Below are positions 1-5,142 of a stretch of DNA of 5,441 bases, one piece after another. The notes below the pieces were generated by a model. That model saw nothing but the letters and a program-made list of their open reading frames with translations. It was not told the DNA's origin and searched no databases. The DNA lies in assembly GCA_964599275.1 (NCBI GenBank), contig CAZRFK010000108.1, positions 1-5,441 of the forward strand, written 5' to 3'. The position numbers and the translations under genes are program-made. The first letter of the stretch is position 1. Each line of letters begins with the position of its first letter. Source of the DNA: PUMD01 sp964599275 (GTDB lineage: Bacteria > Bacillota > Sulfobacillia > SLMV01).

Positions 1-1
1 G

Positions 2-859
2 GCAGGCCAAAAATTCGATACTGTTATAATAGATGAAGCTACCCAGGCCACAGAGCCCAGCTGCTGGATACCAATAACCCTGTCAGATCGGGTTATTATG
101 GCTGGAGATCACAGACAGCTGCCTCCTACGGTCTTGAGCAGTAAGGCGCAGGGATTGAGAAGAACGTTTTTTGAGCTCCTGATGGACATATATGGGGAGA
201 AGATCTGCAGCGTTCTGGAGATTCAGTACAGAATGAATGAGTGTATCATGCAATTTTCCAATCGGGAATTTTATGACGGTGTTCTTCAGGCCGACTCATC
301 AGTGGCCCGACATACCCTCGATGATCTGCTAAGAACCACAGAAACAGAAGTCGAGCAGAAAGACTGGGTGATGGAGGCTGTTGAACCCGATGAGCCGGCA
401 GTTTTTCTCGATACGAAAAATGCTGATGCTGAAGAACGAACCAGAGGCGGTTCCACTTCCAAGGAAAACCCCTCAGAGGCAGAAATAGCGCATAGCCTTA
501 CCATTGAGCTGGTGAATATGGGGGTTGAACCGCGGGATATTGCCCTCATTGCCCCATATGATGACCAGGTAGACCGTTTGGACAGAAAAATCGAAAACGA
601 GGAGATTGAAGTAGATACAGTTGATGGCTTTCAGGGAAGAGAGAAGGAAGTAGTGGTTCTGTCGCTGGTCAGAAGCAATTCACAGGGAGATATCGGGTTT
701 TTGAAAGATGTCCGCAGGCTCAACGTTTCGCTGACCAGAGCAAAGAGAAAGCTGATCATAATTGGTGACAGCAGTACTGTAGGTACACATTCAACTTACG
801 AAAGATTGCTGAGATATCTGGCCGAGCAGGGTAAAATTATAGATCTGTCAATTCACTAG
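2..859 (+). CDS. IGHMBP2/DNA2-NAM7-type superfamily 1 helicase, 5'-truncated by window edge
   Basis: This is the C-terminal 285 residues of an SF1B helicase; the frame is open from base 2, so the start and the Walker A half lie outside the window. Visible motifs in order are II (Walker B) IIDEATQA at residues 9-16, III GDHRQLPPTV at 35-44, IV with QYRM at 75-78, V VDTVDGFQGRE at about 204-214, and VI RRLNVSLTRAKRKL at 238-251. The DEATQA/GDHRQLPP pairing and the VDGFQGRE-LTRAKRK ending are typical of the IGHMBP2/SMUBP2 and DNA2/NAM7 group (AAA_11/AAA_12 domains). These use ATP to translocate on or unwind DNA or RNA in the cytoplasm. In prokaryotes the physiological role is mostly unassigned, so no symbol is given. 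An acidic insert, about residues 110-165, separates motif IV from V. The gene ends cleanly at TAG and no frameshift is seen. The first internal ATG (base 98) lies after motif II and is not the real start. Confidence 0.93.
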   Translation, partial: AGQKFDTVIIDEATQATEPSCWIPITLSDRVIMAGDHRQLPPTVLSSKAQGLRRTFFELLMDIYGEKICSVLEIQYRMNECIMQFSNREFYDGVLQADSSVARHTLDDLLRTTETEVEQKDWVMEAVEPDEPAVFLDTKNADAEERTRGGSTSKENPSEAEIAHSLTIELVNMGVEPRDIALIAPYDDQVDRLDRKIENEEIEVDTVDGFQGREKEVVVLSLVRSNSQGDIGFLKDVRRLNVSLTRAKRKLIIIGDSSTVGTHSTYERLLRYLAEQGKIIDLSIH

Positions 860-1037
860 GAGCGCAATTCGAAAAAGAGGTGCACGGATCAGCGCTGCAG
901 CAGCCGTATGCTGATAAATCAATCGCACACCACCTGATTACCTGCCTGGGGTTTTTTGCTGTAATGGTCACAGGTTGGCACCCTTTTCCTCCTTACTTTC
1001 AATCCTTGGAACAAAAGAGGGACCGACTGCGTCTTAA

Positions 1038-1043
1038 TATAAT
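1038..1043 (+). promoter_or_regulatory. Possible -10 box for the SIMPL-domain gene
   Basis: An exact TATAAT stands 33 nt before the ATG at 1077, which would place a transcription start near 1050 and leave a short leader carrying the Shine-Dalgarno. No convincing -35 hexamer is found at 16-18 nt spacing; TTGGAA at 1006-1011 is too far upstream (26 nt spacer). There is also no TGn extension. The call rests on one hexamer and its position. Confidence 0.3.
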
Positions 1044-1076
1044 AGAATTTGAACAAGATTGAAGAGGAGGATTTAC

Positions 1077-1823
1077 ATGGCGAGAGAACAGATGTTTTTG
1101 GGAATTGGCATCATTGTCCTGGCAGTAGTACTGGCTGTCTCGGGGGGGATGAGCCGCCAGCCTGATGCGCGGGCCGAGTCCATGGATCACCAGGAAACCA
1201 CGACCACTGACACCCTTTCGGTTAGTGCCGAGGGCAGCATAGCAGCTGCTCCTGATATCGCCAGGTTAGAGGTGGGAGTGGAAACTACAGGGGATACTGC
1301 CCAGCGGGCCATTGCTCTGAACTCGAAGAAGATGGGTGATGTCATTGACAGGTTGAAAGCAATGGGAATCGAGGATGAGGACATGCAGACGTCTCGCTTC
1401 TCAGTCTCCCCCCAGTATGAGAGGTCTAATCGCGATAGTGAGCGCGTACTGGTGGGTTTTCGAGCCCGTAATCGAGTGAGCGTTGGGATCAGAGATGTGG
1501 AGCAGGTCGGCAAATTGATAGATAGTGCAGTTGCAGCTGGCGCCAACCAGATTCACAACATTGATTTCGACATTTCTGACAGATCAGAATATGAAGAGGA
1601 AGCCATGAAATTGGCTGTTCAGAGGGCAAAGCAGAAAGCGGAGATTGTGGCTGATGAGTCGGGAGTGGACATTGTCGGCATTAAAGAAATTAACGTTGAA
1701 GAAGCCAGGACGCCAGCACCCAGGTTGGATGTGGCACTTGAAACCTACGCAGATACTCCAATCGTATCTGGTGAAGTTACGGTTAATATGAGGGTAAGTG
1801 TAGTTTTCAAGATTTCTAACTGA
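1077..1823 (+). CDS. SIMPL-domain (DUF541) exported protein
   Basis: This 248-residue protein belongs to the SIMPL/DUF541 family, whose members include E. coli YggE and Brucella BP26. The family is extracytoplasmic, implicated in stress tolerance, and of uncertain biochemical role. The N-terminus has a charged start (MAREQ) and a hydrophobic stretch at residues 6-23. A possible signal-peptidase site follows the ARA at 31-33; otherwise it is a membrane anchor. Family signatures are LSVSAEGSIAAAPDIARLEV at the domain start and the MGDVIDRLKAMGIEDEDMQT region. The ATG at 1077 is preferred because GAGGAGG (1064-1070) lies 6 nt upstream. The in-frame TTG at 1059 sits before that ribosome site and is rejected. 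The protein has no cysteine, so it is not a lipoprotein. It is a single-gene unit, with an upstream -10-like box and a hairpin downstream. Nothing links it functionally to the permease operon it faces. Confidence 0.9.
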   Translation: MAREQMFLGIGIIVLAVVLAVSGGMSRQPDARAESMDHQETTTTDTLSVSAEGSIAAAPDIARLEVGVETTGDTAQRAIALNSKKMGDVIDRLKAMGIEDEDMQTSRFSVSPQYERSNRDSERVLVGFRARNRVSVGIRDVEQVGKLIDSAVAAGANQIHNIDFDISDRSEYEEEAMKLAVQRAKQKAEIVADESGVDIVGIKEINVEEARTPAPRLDVALETYADTPIVSGEVTVNMRVSVVFKISN

Positions 1824-1878
1824 GGATAAGTTCATATGTTTTCTGGGTTGAAATCTAATCGCGAGAACAAGGGAGAGA

Positions 1879-1912
1879 AAGGAGAGTGGGTGCTGCTTAA
1901 CCCACTCTCCTT
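1879..1912. terminator. Hairpin between convergent genes, probable bidirectional terminator
   Basis: A perfect 13-bp stem pairs 1879-1891 (AAGGAGAGTGGGT) with 1900-1912 (ACCCACTCTCCTT) around an 8-nt loop. It sits 55 nt after the SIMPL stop on the + strand and about 12 nt after the thioredoxin stop on the - strand, which is where a shared terminator is expected. The tail is modestly U-rich on the - strand (TTTCTCTCCC) and weak on the + strand (TTGATAATT). Termination is therefore probably better for the permease operon than for the SIMPL gene. Confidence 0.75.
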
Positions 1913-1923
1913 GATAATTCTGG

Positions 1924-2151
1924 TCACAGCCAGGAACGAATCTCTTCTTCTGTGGGAACTTTACCCGAAACTTTGGTATCGCCATCAACTATTACCGCAG
2001 GAGTCATCAAAACACCCCTGCTGCTCATTTCATTGAGATCAGTGATGTGTTCGATCTCAGCATCAATACCCTTTTCGTTGATAACCTTCCTGACCAGCTC
2101 TTCGGTTTTTTGGCATTTGGGGCAACCTGGACCTACAACTTCAATTTTCAT
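1924..2151 (-). CDS. Small thioredoxin-fold redox-active disulfide protein (CPKC)
   Basis: This 75-residue protein has a compact thioredoxin fold: a beta strand (MKIEVVGPG), the active site C-P-K-C at residues 10-13, a helix (TEELVRKVINEKG) and the cis-proline segment TPAVIVDG. Its length and motif match the small redox-active disulfide proteins typified by the methanogen thioredoxin-like proteins (TIGR00412 family). The predicted role is cytoplasmic thiol-disulfide exchange. ATG at 2151 is chosen because GAGGAGGG (2159-2166) lies 7 nt upstream and because MKIEV is where the fold begins. An in-frame upstream extension to 2214 would overlap the permease stop and adds residues unlike the family. 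It is the last gene of the arsR-permease operon, 59 nt after the permease. Position suggests it keeps the permease, its CSC motif or a thiol-reactive substrate reduced; that link is inference. Confidence 0.9.
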   Translation of the reverse strand: MKIEVVGPGCPKCQKTEELVRKVINEKGIDAEIEHITDLNEMSSRGVLMTPAVIVDGDTKVSGKVPTEEEIRSWL

Positions 2152-2158
2152 TTTTACA

Positions 2159-2166
2159 CCCTCCTC
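2159..2166 (-). promoter_or_regulatory. Shine-Dalgarno fixing the thioredoxin start
   Basis: GAGGAGGG on the - strand ends 7 nt before the ATG at 2151. It decides against the longer in-frame reading that would begin inside the permease stop region. Confidence 0.8.
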
Positions 2167-2210
2167 GTATTTTACGGTTATATTGACACAAATATTGGAT
2201 CTATCAGTCC

Positions 2211-3380
2211 TCACATTACAATATTACCATAAATCATGCCTGCTATGGTGGCCATTACCACGACCAGAGATACAAAGGTCGCTGTCTTTTTTGTTCCCAG
2301 TACGCCGTGAATCACCAGCATATTTGGTAAACTCAGTGCCGGTCCAGCCAGAAGCAGCGCCAGAGCTGGACCTTCTCCCATTCCTAATCCTAAAAGACCC
2401 TGCATTATGGGGATTTCTGTTAGTGTGGCGAAGTACATAAAAGCTCCTATAATTGAAGCTGTGAAATTGGCGAGCAGGGAGTTTCCACCTACCAGACTAC
2501 CGACCCATTCGGCGGGAATCAATCCAGCATCAACATTGGGACGACCCATCAGAAATCCTGCAACAAGTACCCCGGCGAACAGAAGGGGCATGATAAGTTC
2601 GGTGAACTCCCAGGTGGAGCTCATCCACGAGCTCATTTCATCTTTATCAAACCAGTTTTTCAGCATGAGAAGCAGAACGATCATTAACCCGGCGACCAGG
2701 AACCATTTGTGTTCAAAAATCGTAATCCAGAGGCCTTCGGCCTGTTCAGGTCGTTTCCAGGTGGCAAACACCAGAATCAGAATCATCGTTGCGAAGTAAA
2801 GGAGATTCTGGGATGGTGTTCGAGCTTCTTCCTCTTCAGTGTCAGTTGTGATGTCTGCTGTTCTTTCTTCATCCTCGTCTTTGTATATGGCGTTCATCAG
2901 CAGTCCGATAATGAGTGCGAATACAATTGCTCCAACGGCCCGTGCAAGACCAAGCTGCCATCCCAGCACCTGCGCGGTAAGCATTACCGCGAGGATATTG
3001 ATGCTTGGACCGGAGTATAGAAAGGCTGTTGCGGGCCCAATTCCGGCTCCCTGTTTATATATTCCGGCAAAGAGAGGGAGTATTGTGCAGGAGCACACCG
3101 CCAGAATGGCCCCGGAGACGGAGGCAATCGAGTAAGAAACCCATTTTTCAGCCTGACCTCCAAAATACTTCAGCACTGCCTGCTGGGAAATGAAATTGGC
3201 CATTGCTCCCGCTATGAACAGCGCGGGGATGAGGCAGAACAGCACGTGTTCACGGGCATATTCCTGTGCCATATGGAAAGCTTCCAATATGGCAGTCTGT
3301 ATGTTTGCGCTTTGCAGAGGAATAAAATATATTGCTGCAAAGATTGCCACAAATATAAGAATCTTACGCTTGTTATCCAT
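2211..3380 (-). CDS. ArsP_1/DUF318 (YraQ-family) permease with CSC motif
   Basis: This 389-residue polytopic inner-membrane protein has about ten hydrophobic segments, the first near residues 7-24 and the last near 366-386. It matches the ArsP_1/DUF318 permease family, which includes Campylobacter ArsP, an exporter of trivalent organoarsenicals, and many permeases of unknown substrate. Key features are C96-S-C98 followed by ILPLFAGI, then GPATAFLYSGPSIN at 115-128. A second copy, GPALALLLAGPALSLPN, lies at 337-353, so the two halves are an internal duplication with the cysteine pair only in the first. A very acidic loop (about 168-187) and a second soluble stretch (about 208-255) separate the halves. 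ATG at 3380 lies 3 nt after the regulator's stop, with GGGGGA reaching into that stop, so translation is probably coupled. Arsenic or organoarsenic export is the leading hypothesis, based on family and the ArsR neighbour. The substrate is not shown by sequence, so arsP is not assigned. Confidence 0.9.
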   Translation of the reverse strand: MDNKRKILIFVAIFAAIYFIPLQSANIQTAILEAFHMAQEYAREHVLFCLIPALFIAGAMANFISQQAVLKYFGGQAEKWVSYSIASVSGAILAVCSCTILPLFAGIYKQGAGIGPATAFLYSGPSINILAVMLTAQVLGWQLGLARAVGAIVFALIIGLLMNAIYKDEDEERTADITTDTEEEEARTPSQNLLYFATMILILVFATWKRPEQAEGLWITIFEHKWFLVAGLMIVLLLMLKNWFDKDEMSSWMSSTWEFTELIMPLLFAGVLVAGFLMGRPNVDAGLIPAEWVGSLVGGNSLLANFTASIIGAFMYFATLTEIPIMQGLLGLGMGEGPALALLLAGPALSLPNMLVIHGVLGTKKTATFVSLVVVMATIAGMIYGNIVM

Positions 3381-3383
3381 GAT

Positions 3384-3707
3384 TTATTCCCCCAGCTCTT
3401 TCTTTAACTCTTCTTGTCTTTTCTGCAAGTCTTCCTGTAAAAAGGCGTCCAGGCACCCAAACAATCTGGCAATACAGGGGGTGCGGATGTGGTAGACAAC
3501 CTGTAATCCCTGCTTCTCATTCGCCACGATGCCGGCGCTTCGCAGCACTGCTAGATGCCCAGAAACAGTGGGTTGGCTCAGATCCAGCATCTCAGTAAGT
3601 TCAGAAACACATTTCGGACCTGATTCAGTAAGAGTGTCAATTATCTTTAGCCGGGCAGGATGAGCTACTGCCTTCAGCACTTCTGCCCTGACTTCGTATT
3701 TATTAAT
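3384..3707 (-). CDS. ArsR/SmtB-family metalloregulatory repressor, apparent ATT start
   Basis: This is a winged-helix repressor of 107 residues if it starts at ATT 3707, or 115 from TTG 3731. KYEVRAEVLKAVAHPARLKI is the classical ArsR N-terminal helix. The recognition region is CVSELTEMLDLSQPTVSGHL followed by AVLRSAGIV, and the wing runs through NEKQGLQVVYHI. Counting from ATT, cysteines are at 33 (start of the CVSEL helix, near the sensing cysteines of E. coli ArsR) and at 78 and 85 in TPCIARLFGC (CX6C). They are plausible As(III), metal or thiol-sensing ligands, but the exact site is inferred. ATT is preferred because GGAGGGAGG (3716-3724) lies 8 nt upstream of it, whereas the in-frame TTG at 3731 precedes that site, has none of its own and lies inside the operator. 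It is the first gene of the operon with the permease and thioredoxin. It should autoregulate through the palindrome upstream. Confidence 0.9.
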   Translation of the reverse strand: MNKYEVRAEVLKAVAHPARLKIIDTLTESGPKCVSELTEMLDLSQPTVSGHLAVLRSAGIVANEKQGLQVVYHIRTPCIARLFGCLDAFLQEDLQKRQEELKKELGE

Positions 3708-3715
3708 GAGTCCAA

Positions 3716-3724
3716 CCTCCCTCC
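3716..3724 (-). promoter_or_regulatory. Shine-Dalgarno that decides the regulator start
   Basis: GGAGGGAGG on the - strand ends 8 nt before ATT at 3707-3705. No ATG, GTG or TTG in the regulator's frame lies within normal distance downstream of it; the next in-frame candidate is a GTG nine codons further on, at 3680-3678, which would cut into the first helix. Confidence 0.7.
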
Positions 3725-3729
3725 ACCAC

Positions 3730-3757
3730 AACTATATTGGAATATTCCTATATAGTT
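3730..3757. promoter_or_regulatory. 28-bp near-perfect palindrome, probable ArsR operator
   Basis: The outer arms are AACTATAT and ATATAGTT and the perfect 10-bp core is GGAATATTCC (3739-3748). Thirteen of fourteen base pairs are symmetric; only 3738/3749 (T/T) breaks symmetry. It starts directly after the - strand -35 box and covers the spacer and -10 region, just upstream of the regulator's ribosome site. This is the standard placement for autorepression by a dimeric ArsR-family protein. That the neighbouring regulator binds here is inference from position and symmetry. Confidence 0.8.
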
Positions 3758-3763
3758 TGTCAA
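3734..3763 (-). promoter_or_regulatory. Sigma70-type promoter of the arsR-permease-thioredoxin operon
   Basis: A consensus -35 TTGACA is at 3763-3758. The best -10 at 18-nt spacing is CAATAT (3739-3734), a weak hexamer that keeps the key A and final T. A TATAGT at 3736-3731 would need a 21-nt spacer. Transcription would begin near 3727, giving a leader of about 20 nt before the ATT start. The operator overlaps the whole spacer, so a bound repressor would exclude RNA polymerase. Confidence 0.65.
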
Positions 3764-3790
3764 GGGTATATGTCTGTCGGGAGCAGCAAA

Positions 3791-3807
3791 TTCAAGACAT
3801 TCTTGAA
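3791..3807. repeat. Short inverted repeat upstream of the operon promoter
   Basis: TTCAAGA and TCTTGAA form perfect 7-bp arms around a 3-nt centre (CAT). It lies 28 bp upstream of the TTGACA box and between the alaX-like stop and the operon. A 3-nt loop and a short TTT tail make it a poor terminator. A second protein-binding site is the more attractive reading, but neither is established. Confidence 0.45.
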
Positions 3808-3866
3808 CTGAGGATATCATTAATCACTGCATGGTTATGGTTAGGGCCGAACGCATCCCTTCACCG

Positions 3867-5090
3867 TCAGAACAGGCGTTTGCGTGTGAGTTCTTCTGCT
3901 TTGCGTAGTACATCGCGAGCTTCGTCTGCTTTGACCCCACCGCCCTGAGCGAAAGTTGGACCGCCTCCTCCGCCACCATTGTAGGGTTGTAGGGAATCTC
4001 GCAGCAATTCAGCACATTCCAGATTTATTTCTTCAGAACAGGCGAAAACAAAATTCGCACTGCTTTCGTCTCTGGAGGCCAGCAGGGCGACAACTTTCCT
4101 GTCCACAGTGAGGTGCTTTGCCAGATTCTTCAGCTCGTATGACCCACTGTCTGTAAGAAAAGACACCACCCGTTTCGAATCCATACCTTCTGATTCGTTC
4201 AACAATTCATCGGCTTTCAGAACACAGAGTTCATCCTTCAACTGTCTATTTTGTTTGAGAAGTTGGCGGTTTTCAGCCTGCAGACGCTCCGCTGCATCAG
4301 GAAGATCATCCAGACCGGTGGTTAGTAATCTTTTCATTTCTACAGCTGCAGAGCGGTGTTTTTCGAACCAGTCTGCAGCTCTGTTACCGGCAGCAAAATG
4401 GAGACGCACTCTTGCTCGCACCCTCTCGGTGTGCAGAGCCTTTATCAGGCCAATATTTCCCGAACGGTCCGCGTGGGTGCCGCCGCACAGAACGGAGTCA
4501 AAATCCCCAAACGATACCACTCTAAGGCTATGATCGGGTAAGGAATTCACTTCCTCTGTCCTGCGGACCTGTTGGGGTAATTCATCAGGAGACTGATAGC
4601 TCTCGATATGACAGGGGATGTTGGCAAATACAGTTTCATTGGCCATATTCTCAGCCTGAAGAATATTGTCCCAGCTGGTTTTATCCACTGACAGATCTAT
4701 GGTTGAAGTGCGTTCGCCAAGATGAAAACTGACGGTTTCCCAGTCAAAAAGACGCAAAAAGGCCCGACTGAGAATGTGTTGGGCACTGTGCTGCTGGCTG
4801 TGATCTTTTCTCCGTTTGGTATCGATTGTACAGAGAACATTTTCTCCAACCCCGGGGAGAGAATCGGAAGTTTTGACCCAGTGAAGTATATCTCCCTGCT
4901 CATCTGCAGTGGTGTCAATAACATGTGAATCGCCGATGGTGCCTGTGTCCCCGGGCTGGCCTCCCCCCTCAGGGTAAAACGCGGTGCGATCTAATATCAG
5001 GGCCGTTCCCTGTTGTTTTTCTATATTATCTATCACTTCAGCTTCAAATTCGGTTAGTTTTGAATTTGAATAGTAAAGTTTACGGGTCAA
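3867..5090 (-). CDS. Alanyl-tRNA editing protein, AlaX-L type
   Basis: This freestanding trans-editing enzyme of 407 residues hydrolyses mischarged Ser- or Gly-tRNA(Ala) in the cytoplasm, backing up alanyl-tRNA synthetase. An AlaRS-like beta-barrel region contains FYPEGGGQPGDTG (38-50). The editing core has the zinc ligands H101 and H105 in HSAQH and C202 and H206 in CGGTH. A charged coiled coil spans about 263-300 (ERLQAENRQLLKQNRQLKDE). The C-terminal DHHA1 domain ends with the glycine motif GGGGGG (372-377) and AQGGG (381-385). Length and architecture match the long AlaX-L class, and all metal ligands are intact. The start is taken as TTG at 5090 because GGAGGG (5098-5103) lies 7 nt upstream and LTRKLYY is where relatives begin. 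A GTG at 5135 would add 15 residues and has no well-placed ribosome site. It lies upstream of the ArsR operon on the same strand but is separated from it by 160 nt containing a promoter, so it is probably a separate unit. Confidence 0.93.
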   Translation of the reverse strand: MTRKLYYSNSKLTEFEAEVIDNIEKQQGTALILDRTAFYPEGGGQPGDTGTIGDSHVIDTTADEQGDILHWVKTSDSLPGVGENVLCTIDTKRRKDHSQQHSAQHILSRAFLRLFDWETVSFHLGERTSTIDLSVDKTSWDNILQAENMANETVFANIPCHIESYQSPDELPQQVRRTEEVNSLPDHSLRVVSFGDFDSVLCGGTHADRSGNIGLIKALHTERVRARVRLHFAAGNRAADWFEKHRSAAVEMKRLLTTGLDDLPDAAERLQAENRQLLKQNRQLKDELCVLKADELLNESEGMDSKRVVSFLTDSGSYELKNLAKHLTVDRKVVALLASRDESSANFVFACSEEINLECAELLRDSLQPYNGGGGGGPTFAQGGGVKADEARDVLRKAEELTRKRLF

Positions 5091-5097
5091 ATACCAT

Positions 5098-5103
5098 CCC
5101 TCC
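5098..5103 (-). promoter_or_regulatory. Shine-Dalgarno fixing a TTG start for the tRNA-editing gene
   Basis: GGAGGG on the - strand stands 7 nt before TTG at 5090-5088. It favours the 407-residue protein over the GTG-initiated 422-residue form. The ATG within GGGATGG is in another frame. Confidence 0.7.
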
Positions 5104-5106
5104 AGT

Positions 5107-5142
5107 TTAACTACTAGGTTGTACTTCAACTGCACTGTTCAT
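5107..5142 (-). CDS. Possible 11-residue leader peptide upstream of the tRNA-editing gene
   Basis: ATG at 5142 opens a reading frame, MNSAVEVQPSS, ending at TAA 16 nt before the TTG start of the alaX-like gene. An AAGGA lies 7 nt upstream of the ATG, a good ribosome-site position. No run of one amino acid, attenuator hairpin or T-box element is visible, so a regulatory role is only suggested by position. A chance mini-ORF is at least as likely. Confidence 0.25.
   Translation of the reverse strand: MNSAVEVQPSS

Noticed and set aside
888..915. Imperfect hairpin (ATCAGC/GCTGAT with a 16-nt loop) after the helicase stop
   Set aside because: The stem is only 6 bp with a large loop and no T-tract follows, so it is not a credible terminator.
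880..1062. 60-codon + strand frame between the helicase and the SIMPL gene, starting at GTG
   Set aside because: The purine-rich AAAGAGG overlaps the GTG rather than sitting upstream of it, the product resembles no family I recognise, and the frame runs through the putative -10 box of the next gene.
1059..1076. Upstream TTG extension of the SIMPL protein (six extra residues)
   Set aside because: The TTG lies before the GAGGAGG ribosome site, which would then be coding sequence; the ATG at 1077 is correctly spaced.
1836..2036. 66-codon + strand frame beginning after a GAGGA-like sequence downstream of the SIMPL gene
   Set aside because: It runs through the hairpin terminator and antisense through the well-supported thioredoxin gene; composition is not protein-like.
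2165..2200. CAATAT repeats between permease and thioredoxin, resembling part of the ArsR operator
   Set aside because: The match is limited to a short AT-rich word with no extended symmetry and no promoter hexamers, so a second operator is not supported.
2152..2214. N-terminal extension of the thioredoxin-fold protein to 2214
   Set aside because: It overlaps the permease stop, contains the true ribosome site inside the reading frame and adds residues foreign to the fold.
4108..4541. Long + strand frames opposite the tRNA-editing gene
   Set aside because: They are antisense shadows of a gene with intact catalytic motifs and have no family resemblance of their own.
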